From positions 62,001-126,000 of the forward strand of contig CALUUJ010000001.1 in the NCBI GenBank assembly GCA_944323935.1: 64,000 nt of DNA, in the 5' to 3' direction. This DNA is from Candidatus Gastranaerophilales bacterium (GTDB taxonomy: Bacteria > Cyanobacteriota > Vampirovibrionia > Gastranaerophilales > Gastranaerophilaceae). Below the pieces are notes generated by a model. The model searched no databases. It worked only from the letters and a program-made list of their open reading frames with translations, and had not been told where the DNA came from. The translations under genes and the position numbers were made by a program. Positions 44,350-55,616 of this stretch are shown here, piece after piece (within the stretch, counting starts at the first letter, position 1; each line of letters opens with the position of its first letter).

Positions 44350-46119
44350 TTATGCCAGTTCACTCTCATCTATTTTAACAGGAAGATATACCGTAAATAA
44401 AGAACCTTCATTCTCCTTACTTGTTACTGTTATTTTCCCATGGTGATGTTTTTCTACAGTCATTTTTACAAGGTGTAAACCAAGCCCTGTCCCTTTTATT
44501 GTGTGGGTGGCATTTTCTACTCTGTAAAATCGGTCAAATATCTTTTCTAAATGTTCTTTTGCTATTCCTATTCCGTTATCTTTTACAGAAAACTCAACAA
44601 AATTTTTATCATCAGATTGTTTTATTTTTACTAAAATATCTTTGCCGTTTAATGAATATTTAATAGCATTAGATAATAGGTTTCTTATAACTCTATCCAT
44701 ACTTTCAACATTTATTGGTATAGTTGGTATATTATTTTCTTGTTCGAAATTTATTTTTATATCTTTTTCATCTGCCAAAATTTTTATAGAGTTTATATTT
44801 TGTTGTATTAATTCAACAAGATTTGAATATTCTTTTTTCAAAATTACATCGCCGGATTCTAACCTTGAAAAGTCTAAAATTTCATTTACCATAGAATGGA
44901 GTCTTTTAGCTTCTGTATCAATAGTTTGCATAAATTCTTTTTTTGTTTCTTCATCAAAATCATCAGCATTATTGCACAAGGTATCAATGTATGTTCTTAA
45001 TACAGTTACGGGTGTTCTTAATTCGTGAGAAACATTTGAAATGAATGTATTTTTTAATTTATTAACTTCAGTCTCTCTTGTTATATCGATAAGTACAATA
45101 ATATACCCCACATAATCCTGTTGTTTTGAGAACATCGGGGAAATCATTGATTTTATCGTTAATTTACCCGCTTCAATATTAAATTCAATTGGCTTTTGTT
45201 CAATTATATTTAAAGGAGTATCTTTAAATTCTTCAATTTTTTCCGCAAAACATTTTTGACCGTGAGAATCTATAAATTCTTGTATTTTAGTTCCGATAAA
45301 TTTATTTTCATCAATGTCTAACATTTTTAATGCCATAGAATTTGCAAGTACAACATTATCAAAATTATCGCATACAATTACCCCATTAATGATACTCATT
45401 AATACAGCTTCCAGTTTGTTTCTTTCAAGAGTAAGTTGTTCAATATTTTGTTCTTCGTATCTGGATAATACATTAGACATATCATTAAATGCTTCGGTTA
45501 ATTCTGCCATATTACCTGATTCCAGTTTATATCCGAATTTACCAATTGCTATTTGTCTTACTCCGTCATAAATTTTTTTAAGTTCTTTTGATACGAGAAA
45601 AATATTTGAGATTAAAATTATTGCAAATGTAAGCCAAGTCAATATGAAAATTCCAAATAAAGATTTTTTAGTTGTTAAAGATATTGTTTTTATGCCATTA
45701 CCTGTCATTCCGACATTAACATAACCTGTAAGTTCACCTCTGTATATAATAGGCGAGCTTACATTTAATGCAGTGTTTTTATCATCAATAGGAAAATCTT
45801 TTTTAGAAGAATATATAATAATATTGTCTTTATTCTTATATTCTATAAAAGAGATATCATTACTTTTTTCTAAAATAGGTTTGTATTCGTTTGCGAGAAG
45901 TTTTGCTCTTTCTTTTAATGGAAATCTTTCAAATGCTGCTGTTTGTATTGCTAAAGTTTTTGTCATTAATTGTGCAAAACCGGAATATGTCCTATCCATC
46001 TTATTTTGAATATGATTTACAGCAAAAACAGCAATTATGGCAATTATTAATGAACCCAATAATAATTCAATTAAAATATATTTAGTTTGTTTATTTAAAT
46101 GAAAAGATTTTATATCCAT
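44350..46119 (-). CDS. Membrane sensor histidine kinase (HAMP-PAS-HisKA-HATPase)
   Basis: Two-component sensor of 589 residues. Membrane helices lie near residues 12-30 and 150-175, enclosing an extracytoplasmic sensor region; HAMP follows (IYDGVRQIAIGKFGYKLESG), then a PAS domain (LMSIINGVIVCDNFDNVVLANS). HisKA has the phospho-acceptor His in FISNVSHELRTPVTVLR; the ATP-binding domain has NLLSNAIKYS (N box), DNGIGI (G1) and GTGLGLHL (G2). The architecture is of the PhoR/WalK kind. No response regulator is adjacent, so its partner is unknown. It is divergent from rpoB. Confidence 0.93.
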   Translation of the reverse strand: MDIKSFHLNKQTKYILIELLLGSLIIAIIAVFAVNHIQNKMDRTYSGFAQLMTKTLAIQTAAFERFPLKERAKLLANEYKPILEKSNDISFIEYKNKDNIIIYSSKKDFPIDDKNTALNVSSPIIYRGELTGYVNVGMTGNGIKTISLTTKKSLFGIFILTWLTFAIILISNIFLVSKELKKIYDGVRQIAIGKFGYKLESGNMAELTEAFNDMSNVLSRYEEQNIEQLTLERNKLEAVLMSIINGVIVCDNFDNVVLANSMALKMLDIDENKFIGTKIQEFIDSHGQKCFAEKIEEFKDTPLNIIEQKPIEFNIEAGKLTIKSMISPMFSKQQDYVGYIIVLIDITRETEVNKLKNTFISNVSHELRTPVTVLRTYIDTLCNNADDFDEETKKEFMQTIDTEAKRLHSMVNEILDFSRLESGDVILKKEYSNLVELIQQNINSIKILADEKDIKINFEQENNIPTIPINVESMDRVIRNLLSNAIKYSLNGKDILVKIKQSDDKNFVEFSVKDNGIGIAKEHLEKIFDRFYRVENATHTIKGTGLGLHLVKMTVEKHHHGKITVTSKENEGSLFTVYLPVKIDESELA

Positions 46120-46253
46120 AACTCAGAAAATTATATCATTTAATTATATTTTTTACTAATTTCGAGCTTCCAAAATAAAAAATATTATAATAGTAATTTT
46201 CAATAGAAATATAAAGAATTACAAATTATTATATAAAATTTAGGATTTTCTAA

Positions 46254-46370
46254 AAAATCCCAGAATGATTGGGCTTTGGTCTGATTATCTATGTTAATAT
46301 CATTAATGGATGTAAAGGGCTATTCGTTCTGTAGGACTTGACAGGCAAAGTCAATGATTTTGGGAATTTT
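46254..46370 (+). other. Candidate structured RNA in the long rpoB upstream region
   Basis: The 450 bases between the kinase and rpoB hold a G-rich 117-base block. Its ends, AAAATCCCAGAATGA and TGATTTTGGGAATTTT, can pair imperfectly. Inside are a TTGAC/GTCAA hairpin (46338-46354) and CCCA/TGGG (46259-46273). I could not match it to 6S, SRP or RNase P RNA. It could be a small RNA or a regulatory leader; chance folding is not excluded. Bases 46120-46250 show nothing recognisable. Confidence 0.3.
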
Positions 46371-46445
46371 AGCCAATATAAAAAATGGGAAAAGATATAT
46401 TGTTAACAATTGTTTAAAAAAATCTTTTAAAACGGCTTATTTTTC

Positions 46446-46473
46446 TTGACTGGCATGTTTTAGCAAGTATCAT
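46446..46473 (+). promoter_or_regulatory. Sigma-70-type promoter for rpoB operon
   Basis: TTGACT (46446-46451) and TATCAT (46468-46473) with a 16-base spacer, about 97 bases before the rpoB start. A small hairpin, GGCTA/TAGCC, follows at 46482-46495. TATAAT at 46476 is an alternative -10 but its spacing to TTGACT is too long. Confidence 0.55.
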
Positions 46474-46569
46474 TTTATAATGGCTATGAGTAGCCTTATC
46501 CGAAAAATTGGTAATTAAACAGTTAAATTTTATATAGTTGTAGTACACCACATAATGAGAGGTGAATGA

Positions 46570-49500
46570 ATGTCAAAGAAACAATATTCTGAGAGAGTAA
46601 CTCCGATGGGCATGCCCAAAACAAGATTGGATGATCTGCCGGACTTAATCGAAATTCAGAAAAAATCATTTGAGTGGTTTTTAAAAGAAGGTCTGAAAGA
46701 AGAATTTCTTTCATATTCTCCTATTAAAGACTATACCGGTAGATTAGAATTACATTTTCTACCAAATTATACTTTCGATAATCCGAAGTATTCATTGGAA
46801 GAAGCAAGAATCCACGATGCTACTTACGCAAAACAATTAAGAGTAATGGCACGTTTGGTGAACCGTGATACAGGGGAAATAAAAGAACAGGAAGTTTATA
46901 TAGGTGATATACCTACAATGACAAATAAAGGTACCTTTATCGTAAATGGTGCCGAACGTGTTATTGTATCACAAATTGTTAGATCACCCGGTATATACTT
47001 TAAGAGAGAAATCTCTCCGACAGGTAAACGTTTATTCAATGCAACTTTGATTCCAAACAGAGGTGCTTGGTTAAAAATAGAAACTGATGCTAATGATATA
47101 ATCTATGTAAAAATAGATAAAAACAGAAAAATATTAGCAACAACATTATTAAAAGCTTTAGGAATCACAGTTTCTGAAATGGAAACATTATTCACTCACT
47201 TTGAATTCTTAAAGAAAACATTAGAAAAAGATACAACAGAAACAACAGATGATGCATTAATTGAAGTTTATAAAAAATTAAGACCTGGTGATCCTGCTTC
47301 TGCTGCAGGCGGTCGTTCAATTATTGAATCAAGATTTTTCGATGATAAGAAATATGATATCGGAAGAGTTGGTCGTTATAAGTTAAATAAGAAATTAAAC
47401 TTAAACATAGCTGAAACACAAAGAACTTTGACAATTCAAGACTTAGTTGCAGCTGTAGAATACTTAATTAATTTAACATATGATGAAGGAAGCTGTGATG
47501 ATATCGACCATTTAGGAAACAGAAGAATCCGCAGTGTTGGTGAATTGTTACAAAACCAATTCAGAGTAGGTTTATCAAGAATAGAAAGAATCGTTAAAGA
47601 AAGAATGACTCTTCAAAATTCAGAAACACTTACTCCGTTGAATTTGTTGAATACAAAACCATTAATCGCATCATTAAAAGAATTCTTTGGTTCATCACAG
47701 TTGTCACAATTCATGGACCAAACAAATCCACTTGCTGAATTAACACATAAAAGACGTATTTCCGCATTAGGACCAGGTGGTTTGGTTAGAGAAAGAGCCG
47801 GATTCGCAGTTCGTGATATTCACCCTTCTCACTATGGTAGAATATGTCCTATCGAAACACCTGAAGGTCCAAACGCAGGTTTGATCGGTTCATTGGCAAC
47901 TCACGCTAGAGTTAATGATTATGGTTTCATTGAAACTCCATACTTCGCAGTTAAAGATGGTGTTGTTACAAATGAAGTACGTTATATGAGTGCAGATGAA
48001 GAAGAAAACTTCCGTGTAGCACCTTCTGATTTGACATTAAATGAAGACAGAAGCATAAAAGCTCAATACGTACCTATCCGTTATAAATCTGAATTTACAA
48101 TGGGTGAATCAAAACGTGTTGACTATATGGGGGTTTCACCAATTCAGGTAATCTCAGTTGCTACATCAGTAATTCCTTTCATTGAGCACGATGACGCAAA
48201 CCGTGCATTGATGGGATCTAACATGCAACGTCAAGCAGTTCCTTTATTAATTACAGATAGACCTGTAGTTGCAACAGGTTTGGAAAAAAGAGCAGCAAAA
48301 GACTCTTGTATGGTAGTTGTATCAGATGTAGACGGTACAGTTGTAAAAGTAGTCGGTGAAGAAATCTGGATTAAAGATAAAGCCGGCAAATTACATAAAT
48401 ATCAATTAATGAAATATGTAAGAAGTAACCAAGATACATGTATCAACCAAAAACCGATTGTATCTGAAGGAATGGAAGTAAAAGCAGGTGATGTAATCGC
48501 CGATGGTGCTTCAACTCACTTTGGTGAACTTTCTTTAGGTAAAAACGTTTTAGTTGCTTATATGCCTTGGGAAGGATATAACTTCGAAGATGCTATCTTA
48601 CTTTCAGAGAGATGCGTACACGATGATATCTTTACTTCATTACACATTGAAAAATTAGAAATTGAAGCACGTCAAACAAAACTTGGACCTGAAGAAATAA
48701 CAAGAGAAGTTCCGAATGTTTCTGAAGAGTCTTTAAGACATTTGGATGAACGTGGTATTGTTCGTATTGGTGCAAGAGTATATGCTGATGATATTCTCGT
48801 TGGTAAAGTAACACCAAAAGGTGAATCAGAACATCCGCCGGAAGAAAAACTTTTAAGAGCTATCTTTGCTGAAAAAGCTAGAGATGTTAAAGATAATTCA
48901 TTAAGAGTGCCTCACGGTGAAGGTGGTCGTGTAGTCGATGTAAAAGTATTCGACAGAGAAAAAGGTGATGAACTTTTACCTGGTGCTAATACATTAATTA
49001 AAGTTTATATCGCTCAAAAACGTAAGGTATCAGTAGGTGATAAACTTGCAGGACGTCACGGTAACAAAGGTATCGTATCAAGAATACTTCCAAAAGAAGA
49101 TATGCCGTTCTTGCCAGACGGAACTCCTGTAGATATCGTATTAAATCCACTTGGTGTACCTTCTCGTATGAACGTTGGACAAACATATGAATGTTTACTT
49201 GGTTTGGCTTCATATTTAACAGGTGATTATTATGAAGCTCCATCATTCGATGAAATGTATGGTGAAAACAAATCAGAAATTTCAACAAAATATGAATTGT
49301 TGAGAGGTATAAAAGAATCCGGCTGTGATTGGGTAGGTGAAGACGGTAAAGTTACATTATATGACGGAAGAACCGGTGAACCATTCGATAGACCAGTTTC
49401 AGTTGGTATAACATACTTCTTGAAGTTAGTTCACTTAGTAGATGATAAGATACACGCAAGAAGTACAGGACCATACTCATTAGTAACACAACAACCTTTA

Positions 49501-49884
49501 GGTGGTAAAGCTCAATTCGGCGGACAAAGATTCGGTGAAATGGAAGTTTGGGCTTTAGAAGCTTATGGTGCGGCTTATACATTACAAGAAATGTTAACAA
49601 TTAAATCAGATGATGTTAACGGTCGTTCAAGAGCTTACGAAGCAATCGTTAAAGGTGATAATATTCCTAGACCTGGTATTCCGGAATCATTCAAAGTACT
49701 TGTAAGAGAATTACAAAGTATCGGTTTGGATATATCAGTATCTAAGAAGAGCGGTGAAGAAGTTGATTTAATGTCAGATACTGATGATTTAAGAAAGGCT
49801 GCTCCAAAGAGAATACTTTCTGATATTGATTCTGAATTGTTAAATATTAACTTTTTAGAAACACCAAGCTCATTCAAAGAATAA
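46570..49884 (+). CDS. rpoB: RNA polymerase beta subunit
   Basis: Second largest catalytic subunit of RNA polymerase. The 1104 residues cover the whole protein: protrusion and lobe, the rifampicin pocket (residues about 373-405, [22 protein letters not shown] then ISALGPGG), [13 protein letters not shown], the [12 protein letters not shown] catalytic-side motif and the C-terminal clamp [25 protein letters not shown]. Asp, His and Ser at the main rifampicin-contact positions are the sensitive-type residues. The ribosomal protein genes rplK-A-J-L that usually precede rpoB are absent. A 27-base palindrome separates it from rpoC1. Confidence 0.98.
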   Translation: MSKKQYSERVTPMGMPKTRLDDLPDLIEIQKKSFEWFLKEGLKEEFLSYSPIKDYTGRLELHFLPNYTFDNPKYSLEEARIHDATYAKQLRVMARLVNRDTGEIKEQEVYIGDIPTMTNKGTFIVNGAERVIVSQIVRSPGIYFKREISPTGKRLFNATLIPNRGAWLKIETDANDIIYVKIDKNRKILATTLLKALGITVSEMETLFTHFEFLKKTLEKDTTETTDDALIEVYKKLRPGDPASAAGGRSIIESRFFDDKKYDIGRVGRYKLNKKLNLNIAETQRTLTIQDLVAAVEYLINLTYDEGSCDDIDHLGNRRIRSVGELLQNQFRVGLSRIERIVKERMTLQNSETLTPLNLLNTKPLIASLKEFFGSSQLSQFMDQTNPLAELTHKRRISALGPGGLVRERAGFAVRDIHPSHYGRICPIETPEGPNAGLIGSLATHARVNDYGFIETPYFAVKDGVVTNEVRYMSADEEENFRVAPSDLTLNEDRSIKAQYVPIRYKSEFTMGESKRVDYMGVSPIQVISVATSVIPFIEHDDANRALMGSNMQRQAVPLLITDRPVVATGLEKRAAKDSCMVVVSDVDGTVVKVVGEEIWIKDKAGKLHKYQLMKYVRSNQDTCINQKPIVSEGMEVKAGDVIADGASTHFGELSLGKNVLVAYMPWEGYNFEDAILLSERCVHDDIFTSLHIEKLEIEARQTKLGPEEITREVPNVSEESLRHLDERGIVRIGARVYADDILVGKVTPKGESEHPPEEKLLRAIFAEKARDVKDNSLRVPHGEGGRVVDVKVFDREKGDELLPGANTLIKVYIAQKRKVSVGDKLAGRHGNKGIVSRILPKEDMPFLPDGTPVDIVLNPLGVPSRMNVGQTYECLLGLASYLTGDYYEAPSFDEMYGENKSEISTKYELLRGIKESGCDWVGEDGKVTLYDGRTGEPFDRPVSVGITYFLKLVHLVDDKIHARSTGPYSLVTQQPLGGKAQFGGQRFGEMEVWALEAYGAAYTLQEMLTIKSDDVNGRSRAYEAIVKGDNIPRPGIPESFKVLVRELQSIGLDISVSKKSGEEVDLMSDTDDLRKAAPKRILSDIDSELLNINFLETPSSFKE

Positions 49885-49891
49885 AGTGTAA

Positions 49892-49918
49892 AACTTCCCG
49901 TAAATTTTACGGGAAGTT
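49892..49918 (+). promoter_or_regulatory. Perfect 13-bp hairpin between rpoB and rpoC1
   Basis: AACTTCCCGTAAA and TTTACGGGAAGTT are exact complements with a single base between them, located seven bases after the rpoB stop. No T run follows, so full termination is unlikely. It may protect or process the transcript or tune rpoC1/rpoC2 relative to rpoB. Confidence 0.7.
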
Positions 49919-49953
49919 AGAACACAAACATTAAAGTTAAAGGAGATAAAAAA

Positions 49954-51669
49954 TTGTCTACAAGCATAGATTATTTTGATTATATACGAATCAGTATTGC
50001 GTCACCTGAACGCGTATTGAAATGGTCGTATGGTGAAGTAACAAAACCTGAAACGATTAACTATCGTACGTTAAAACCGGAAAGAGACGGTTTATTCTGT
50101 GAAAGAATTTTTGGACCTACGAAGGATTGGGAATGTTACTGTGGTAAATATAAAAGAGTCAGACACAAAGGTATCATTTGCGAAAGATGCGGTGTTGAAG
50201 TTACAGACTCAAAAGTAAGACGTCACAGAATGGGACACATAAAACTTGCTGCTCCTGTTAGCCATATTTGGTTTTTAAAAGGAATTCCAAGTTACTTGGG
50301 TCTTCTTCTTGATATGACATTAAAAGATTTAGAACAAGTTATTTATTTTAATAATTATGTTGTAATTGATCCTGCTGATAGTGAATTTAAAAAATATCAA
50401 TTATTAACAGAAGAAGAATATGAAGACTTTATGTTAGAACATGAAGATTCTGAATTAAAAGTAGGTATTGGTGCAGAAGCTATAAAAGAATTATTGGGCG
50501 AAATCTCATTAACAGAAATGGCAGAATCAATCAGAGCTGAATTGTCAGGTCTATCAGGCAGTGTACAAAGAAAAGCTAAGTTGATAAAAAGATTAAGATT
50601 AGTAGAATCATTAATCGAAAGTAACACAGAACCAACTTGGATGATAATGGATGTATTGCCTGTAACTCCACCTGATTTGAGACCAATGGTTCAATTAGAC
50701 GGTGGCAGATTTGCGACATCAGACTTAAACGATTTATACAGACGTGTTATAAACAGAAACAACCGTTTATTAAGATTATTAGAAATGGGTGCTCCAGAAA
50801 TTATCGTTAGAAACGAAAAGAGAATGCTTCAGGAAGCAGTTGACTCATTGATTGATAACGGTAGAAGAGGAAGAACTGTAGTAGGACCAAGCAACAGACC
50901 TTTAAAATCATTAAGCAATATTATTGAAGGTAAACAAGGTCGTTTCCGTCAAAACTTATTAGGTAAACGTGTTGACTATTCAGGTCGTTCAGTAATCGTA
51001 GTTGGTCCAAAATTAAAATTAAACCAATGCGGTTTACCAAAAGAAATGGCTATTGAATTATTTAAGCCGTTTGTAGTTAATAAACTAATCGAGAGAGGTT
51101 ATGTACAAAATATCAAATCAGCTAAGAAGAAAATTGAAAGATCAGAAGCTGTAGTTTGGGATATTTTGGAAGAAGTAATTGACGGACATCCGGTATTATT
51201 GAACCGTGCTCCTACACTTCACAGATTAGGTATTCAAGCATTTGAACCGGTATTAGTTGAAGGTCGTGCTATTCAGTTACATCCGTTGGTATGTACAGCA
51301 TTCAATGCTGACTTCGACGGTGACCAAATGGCAGTTCACGTTCCTTTATCAATAGAAGCGCAAACAGAAGCCAGAATGTTAATGTTAGCTACAAATAACA
51401 TATTGGCACCTGCTACCGGTAAACCTATTATTGCTGCTTCTCAAGATATGGTTTTAGGTATGTATTACTTGACACTAATGGATAGTGAAGATGATAGTAA
51501 ACCAATGAAATATTTCTATAGTTTTGAAGATGCAATTGCCGCTCACGAAACAGGTGTAATAAAATTGCATGATAGAATCGTAGTTCGTGACGAACACGGC
51601 GACAGACTTGAAACAACAGTAGGAAGAATTATCTTCAATGAAACAGTAAGAAATGCAATCTTTGCATAG
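49954..51669 (+). CDS. rpoC1: RNA polymerase subunit gamma (N-terminal part of split beta-prime)
   Basis: N-terminal half of the beta-prime subunit. It has the zinc ribbon [20 protein letters not shown] (about 61-80), the rudder and lid region, the [17 protein letters not shown] segment, and the catalytic metal loop [12 protein letters not shown] near residues 452-463. It ends at 571 residues after the active-site domain; the rest of beta-prime continues in the next gene. Translation starts at TTG (49954-49956) with AGGAG nine bases upstream. The split at this point is the cyanobacterial arrangement. Confidence 0.97.
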   Translation: MSTSIDYFDYIRISIASPERVLKWSYGEVTKPETINYRTLKPERDGLFCERIFGPTKDWECYCGKYKRVRHKGIICERCGVEVTDSKVRRHRMGHIKLAAPVSHIWFLKGIPSYLGLLLDMTLKDLEQVIYFNNYVVIDPADSEFKKYQLLTEEEYEDFMLEHEDSELKVGIGAEAIKELLGEISLTEMAESIRAELSGLSGSVQRKAKLIKRLRLVESLIESNTEPTWMIMDVLPVTPPDLRPMVQLDGGRFATSDLNDLYRRVINRNNRLLRLLEMGAPEIIVRNEKRMLQEAVDSLIDNGRRGRTVVGPSNRPLKSLSNIIEGKQGRFRQNLLGKRVDYSGRSVIVVGPKLKLNQCGLPKEMAIELFKPFVVNKLIERGYVQNIKSAKKKIERSEAVVWDILEEVIDGHPVLLNRAPTLHRLGIQAFEPVLVEGRAIQLHPLVCTAFNADFDGDQMAVHVPLSIEAQTEARMLMLATNNILAPATGKPIIAASQDMVLGMYYLTLMDSEDDSKPMKYFYSFEDAIAAHETGVIKLHDRIVVRDEHGDRLETTVGRIIFNETVRNAIFA

Positions 51670-51693
51670 TAACTTAAGTAAAGGTGAAAAAAC

Positions 51694-54600
51694 ATGGATA
51701 CAATCGTACGTAAGAATACAAAAAAATCGTTTGATTTCATCAATGAGCAGGTGAATAAAAAATCGATTAATAAATTATTAGCTCAAATATACCTTGAATT
51801 TGGCGGTGCTAAGACAGCTACTTTAGCTGATAACCTTAAAAACTTAGGTTATAAATATGCAACAAAATCAGGTACTACAATTTCAATTGCAGACCTTTCT
51901 GTTCCAGCTGATAAGAAAGAACTTTTAAATGAAGCAGAAAGAGAAATTGAAAAATCTACTCACAGATATTTAAAAGGTGATATTACAGAAGTAGAAAGAT
52001 ATACAAAAGTTATTGACACTTGGTCTGAGACAACATCAAAATTAACTGCGAAAGTTGTTGAAAATTTTGACAGATTAAATCCGGTATATATGATGGCGTT
52101 CTCAGGAGCTAGAGGTAACTTATCTCAAGTATCACAGTTGGTTGGTATGAGAGGTTTGATGGCAGATGCTCAAGGTCAAATTATTGACTTGCCTATTAAA
52201 TCTAACTTCAAAGAAGGTTTATCAGTAACTGAATATATTATTTCATCATACGGAGCAAGAAAAGGTCTTGTAGATACTGCGTTAAAAACAGCTGACTCTG
52301 GTTATTTGACAAGACGTTTAGTTGACGTAGCACAGGATGTAATTATTCGTGATCATGACTGTGGTACTACGCGCGGTATTATGATGAGTGATATTTCTGA
52401 TGGAGAAAAAGTTGTTGCCCCATTAACAGAAAGATTATTGGGAAGAACAATTGCTGAAGATATCAAAGATAAAGAAGGAAATGTTGTAATACCTGCAGGT
52501 ACTACAATTGATAGAGATGATATCAGAAAAATTAAACCTCTTGATTTACATCAGTTGTTAGTTCGTTCTCCATTAACTTGTGAACTTGAATATGGTATTT
52601 GCCAAAAATGTTATGGTTGGGCGATGACAACTCAAAAATTAGTTGATATTGGTGAAGCAATTGGTATTATCGCAGCTCAATCAATTGGTGAACCCGGAAC
52701 ACAGTTGACAATGAGAACATTCCACACCGGTGGTGTATTCAAAGGTGCCGGTGCAATGAAAGAAATTATTGCTGATGTTGATGGTGTAGTTGCAACAAAG
52801 ATTTTCACAAGAGACTTAAGAACAAGACATGGTGATAATGTTGCTATTACAGTTCAAGAATCTGATATGGAAGTTAAAACAGGTTCAAAAGTTAAGAAAT
52901 ATCATATTCCTTCAGGTGCTATTCTTTATGTTCATGAAGGTCAGGAAATTAAGAAAGGCGATAAAATCGCTATTTATGAACCTGCTTCAGGCGGAGACGG
53001 CAGCCGTTTAACAGAAAAGGCTACAAAAGATATTACATCTGATTTATCAGGTGAAATTGTATTTGAAGATTTCGTAGCAGATGAAAAGAAAGACAGACAA
53101 GGTAATATTTCAAGAACAGCAAGTAAAAATGGCATTGTTTGGGTTTTAGGCGGCGATGTTTACAATTTACCCGGCGGTTCAACTATTCTTGTTGAAGATG
53201 GTAAAGCTGTAAAAGAAGGCGAAAAATTAGCTGAAATCCATGTTATTTCTGAACACGGCGGTGAAGTTAGACTTGGAGATAACCTTGTTGTTGAAGATGT
53301 TAAATTTGACGGAAAGAAGATTAAGAAAATTGTTCAAGGTAAAGAATTGACAATTGTAATTGCATCTATTTCTGCTTCAAATGCAACATTTGAACAAACT
53401 AAAAAAGAACAAATTTGGACAGTTGATAAAACAGGTGAAAAATATATCGTTAAAGCTCCGATTGATACAGTCGTTGAAAGCGGTATGATAATTGCCGAGT
53501 TAATTGATGAAGAATATACAGTTCCTTCAAGCGGTGAAATCAGATATAACGGTATAGAAGTTGATGAAAATCAAATTATTACAAAACCCGGTGAATTGAT
53601 ATTTATTCCTGATGAAATACATCAAGTAAATAAAGATTCAGCGTTGAAAATGGTTGAGTCAGGTACTTTTGTTACAGCCGGTACAGAAGTTGTAAAAGAC
53701 TTATATGCACATATTGATGGTATTGTTGAGATAAAAGAATTCAATGATATGATCCACGAGGTTGTAATAAGACCCGGTGAAATCTATAACTTAGCCGGAA
53801 TTGGCGAATTAAAAGTCGATGAAGGTGAAGTTGTAAAAGCCGGTACTGAAATTGCTCCAAAAATAAAAGTTAAAGAAGATTCAATTGTTACAATTTTAGA
53901 CAATGAAAAAGATAGTATTGAAATTGATGACTTAGAAGAAGATTTAGGTGTAGTTGCATTAGATGAAAAATCTATTTCTAACCAACCTATTCAAATCTTA
54001 GTAAGACCTGTTCAAAGATTTAATATTGATACAAAAGATGTATCTATTAAATTTGAATCAACAGATGAAGCTATTGATTTAGTTCCGGTTACTCAATTGC
54101 AATATAAAGATGGTGCAAGAGTAAGAAATCTTGATGGTGGTGTATTAACAAGAACAAGTTTAGTTCTTCAAATGGATGCTTATTTGAGCCATTTGAAAGG
54201 TCTAGTTGAATTAGATGCTAACAATAATTTAAAGATTGTTGTACTTGAAACTTTAATAGTAAGAAGAGAAGTTGAAGGTGCATCTAAGACAGCTGCTTCA
54301 ATGCAAACAGAATTGCTTGTTAAAGATGGACAAACAATTGAACCGAGAACACCTGTTGCAAAAACACAAGTTTTAGCAATAAGTGATGCAGTTGCAAGTA
54401 TTAAGGATAACAATCAAGATGTAAGAAGATTATTATTAGTTTCTTCAAGTTCTGAAACCAAAATTGATTTGAAATCTAAACCAACAGTTAAAAAAGGTGA
54501 TTTGGTAAAGATGGATAATGTAATTTCTGCTGGTGGAGAAATTTCAACTGTATCAGGTTTAGTTGTTGATACAGATAAGAATTCAATTACATTAAGAGTT

Positions 54601-55545
54601 GGTCGTCCATATTTAATCAGCCCCGGTACAATGTTACAGGTAGCTAACGGTTCACTTGTTAACCGTGGTGATATGATTGCTACATTGGTATTCGAAAGAC
54701 AAAAAACAGGTGATATCGTTCAAGGTTTACCTCGTGTTGAAGAATTACTTGAAGCAAGAAAACCAAAAGATTCTGCGGTAGTTGCAGAGTATGCAGGTAA
54801 AGCTGAAATTGAAATAGAAGATGATGTTCCTCGTTTATTCTTAAATGGTGATTTAGGAAGACAAGAAGTTAAATATGCTATTGACTCAAATATCATTGTT
54901 GCAAACGGACAAGATATTAAAGTTGGTCAGCCTTTAACCGGTGGTCCATTAAATCCTCATGACGTAATAAGATTAAATGGTGTAGAAGCAGCTCAACAAT
55001 ATCTTGTAGATGAAGTTCAAAGAGTATATCGTTCACAAGGTGTTGAAATTGCTGATAAACACGTTGAAGTTATTGTTCGTCAAATGACAAAGAAAGTAAA
55101 AATTCTTGAATCAGGTGATACAAAACTTCTTCCGGGTGAATTCTTAGAATTCAAAGTTGTTGAACAAGAAAATGAAGCGGTTAGAGCTGCCGGTGGTCAA
55201 GAAGCAACTTATGAAGCTGTTCTTCTTGGTATTACAAAGGCAAGTTTGAATACTGAAAGCTTTATTTCAGCAGCTTCATTCCAAGAAACAACTAGAATTC
55301 TTACAGAAGCAGCAGTTGAAGGAAAACGTGATTTGTTGAGAGGTTTAAAAGAAAACGTTATCATTGGTAGATTAATTCCTGCAGGTACCGGTTTCTACCA
55401 CTTAACAAATGCTTCAGAAGAAAAAGACAGAGAAGCTCAAAAACGTGCAGCTGAGAAGAACAATGCCAGAAAACCTTCTGCTATTTTGGAAGAAATTGAA
55501 GGTATGTTTGGTGCTCCTGAATTAACCGACTATACTATTGAATAG
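51694..55545 (+). CDS. rpoC2: RNA polymerase subunit beta-prime (C-terminal part of split beta-prime)
   Basis: C-terminal half of beta-prime, 1283 residues. It begins with the F-loop and bridge-helix region (SGARGNLSQVSQLVGMRGLMADAQG), then the second zinc site with Cys near 224 and CELEYGICQKC near 296-306. The trigger loop starts at GEAIGIIAAQSIGEPGTQLT (about 320). It is interrupted near residue 350 by a long insertion of beta-barrel-like repeats and resumes at about residue 1011 with QGLPRVEELLEARKPKDS. This corresponds to the very large SI3 insertion of cyanobacterial RpoC2. The gene follows rpoC1 by 24 bases. Confidence 0.97.
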   Translation: MDTIVRKNTKKSFDFINEQVNKKSINKLLAQIYLEFGGAKTATLADNLKNLGYKYATKSGTTISIADLSVPADKKELLNEAEREIEKSTHRYLKGDITEVERYTKVIDTWSETTSKLTAKVVENFDRLNPVYMMAFSGARGNLSQVSQLVGMRGLMADAQGQIIDLPIKSNFKEGLSVTEYIISSYGARKGLVDTALKTADSGYLTRRLVDVAQDVIIRDHDCGTTRGIMMSDISDGEKVVAPLTERLLGRTIAEDIKDKEGNVVIPAGTTIDRDDIRKIKPLDLHQLLVRSPLTCELEYGICQKCYGWAMTTQKLVDIGEAIGIIAAQSIGEPGTQLTMRTFHTGGVFKGAGAMKEIIADVDGVVATKIFTRDLRTRHGDNVAITVQESDMEVKTGSKVKKYHIPSGAILYVHEGQEIKKGDKIAIYEPASGGDGSRLTEKATKDITSDLSGEIVFEDFVADEKKDRQGNISRTASKNGIVWVLGGDVYNLPGGSTILVEDGKAVKEGEKLAEIHVISEHGGEVRLGDNLVVEDVKFDGKKIKKIVQGKELTIVIASISASNATFEQTKKEQIWTVDKTGEKYIVKAPIDTVVESGMIIAELIDEEYTVPSSGEIRYNGIEVDENQIITKPGELIFIPDEIHQVNKDSALKMVESGTFVTAGTEVVKDLYAHIDGIVEIKEFNDMIHEVVIRPGEIYNLAGIGELKVDEGEVVKAGTEIAPKIKVKEDSIVTILDNEKDSIEIDDLEEDLGVVALDEKSISNQPIQILVRPVQRFNIDTKDVSIKFESTDEAIDLVPVTQLQYKDGARVRNLDGGVLTRTSLVLQMDAYLSHLKGLVELDANNNLKIVVLETLIVRREVEGASKTAASMQTELLVKDGQTIEPRTPVAKTQVLAISDAVASIKDNNQDVRRLLLVSSSSETKIDLKSKPTVKKGDLVKMDNVISAGGEISTVSGLVVDTDKNSITLRVGRPYLISPGTMLQVANGSLVNRGDMIATLVFERQKTGDIVQGLPRVEELLEARKPKDSAVVAEYAGKAEIEIEDDVPRLFLNGDLGRQEVKYAIDSNIIVANGQDIKVGQPLTGGPLNPHDVIRLNGVEAAQQYLVDEVQRVYRSQGVEIADKHVEVIVRQMTKKVKILESGDTKLLPGEFLEFKVVEQENEAVRAAGGQEATYEAVLLGITKASLNTESFISAASFQETTRILTEAAVEGKRDLLRGLKENVIIGRLIPAGTGFYHLTNASEEKDREAQKRAAEKNNARKPSAILEEIEGMFGAPELTDYTIE

Positions 55546-55561
55546 TTTCATAGTTAGATAA

Positions 55562-55602
55562 AAAATAGTAGTAACCTCTGATTTAGTGGTTACTACTATT
55601 TT
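55562..55602 (+). terminator. Strong hairpin terminator after rpoC2
   Basis: AAAATAGTAGTAACC pairs perfectly with GGTTACTACTATTTT around an eleven-base loop, 17 bases after the rpoC2 stop. Confidence 0.88.
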
Positions 55603-55616
55603 ATTTAGGAATAATT

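Noticed and set aside
46338..46366. Second rpoB promoter starting at TTGACA 46338
   Set aside because: No -10 hexamer at suitable spacing; the TTGAC is better explained as one arm of a TTGAC/GTCAA hairpin.
46250..46375. 6S RNA or SRP RNA upstream of rpoB
   Set aside because: Neither the long central-bubble hairpin of 6S nor the conserved SRP tip (GGAAGCAG-type) is present.
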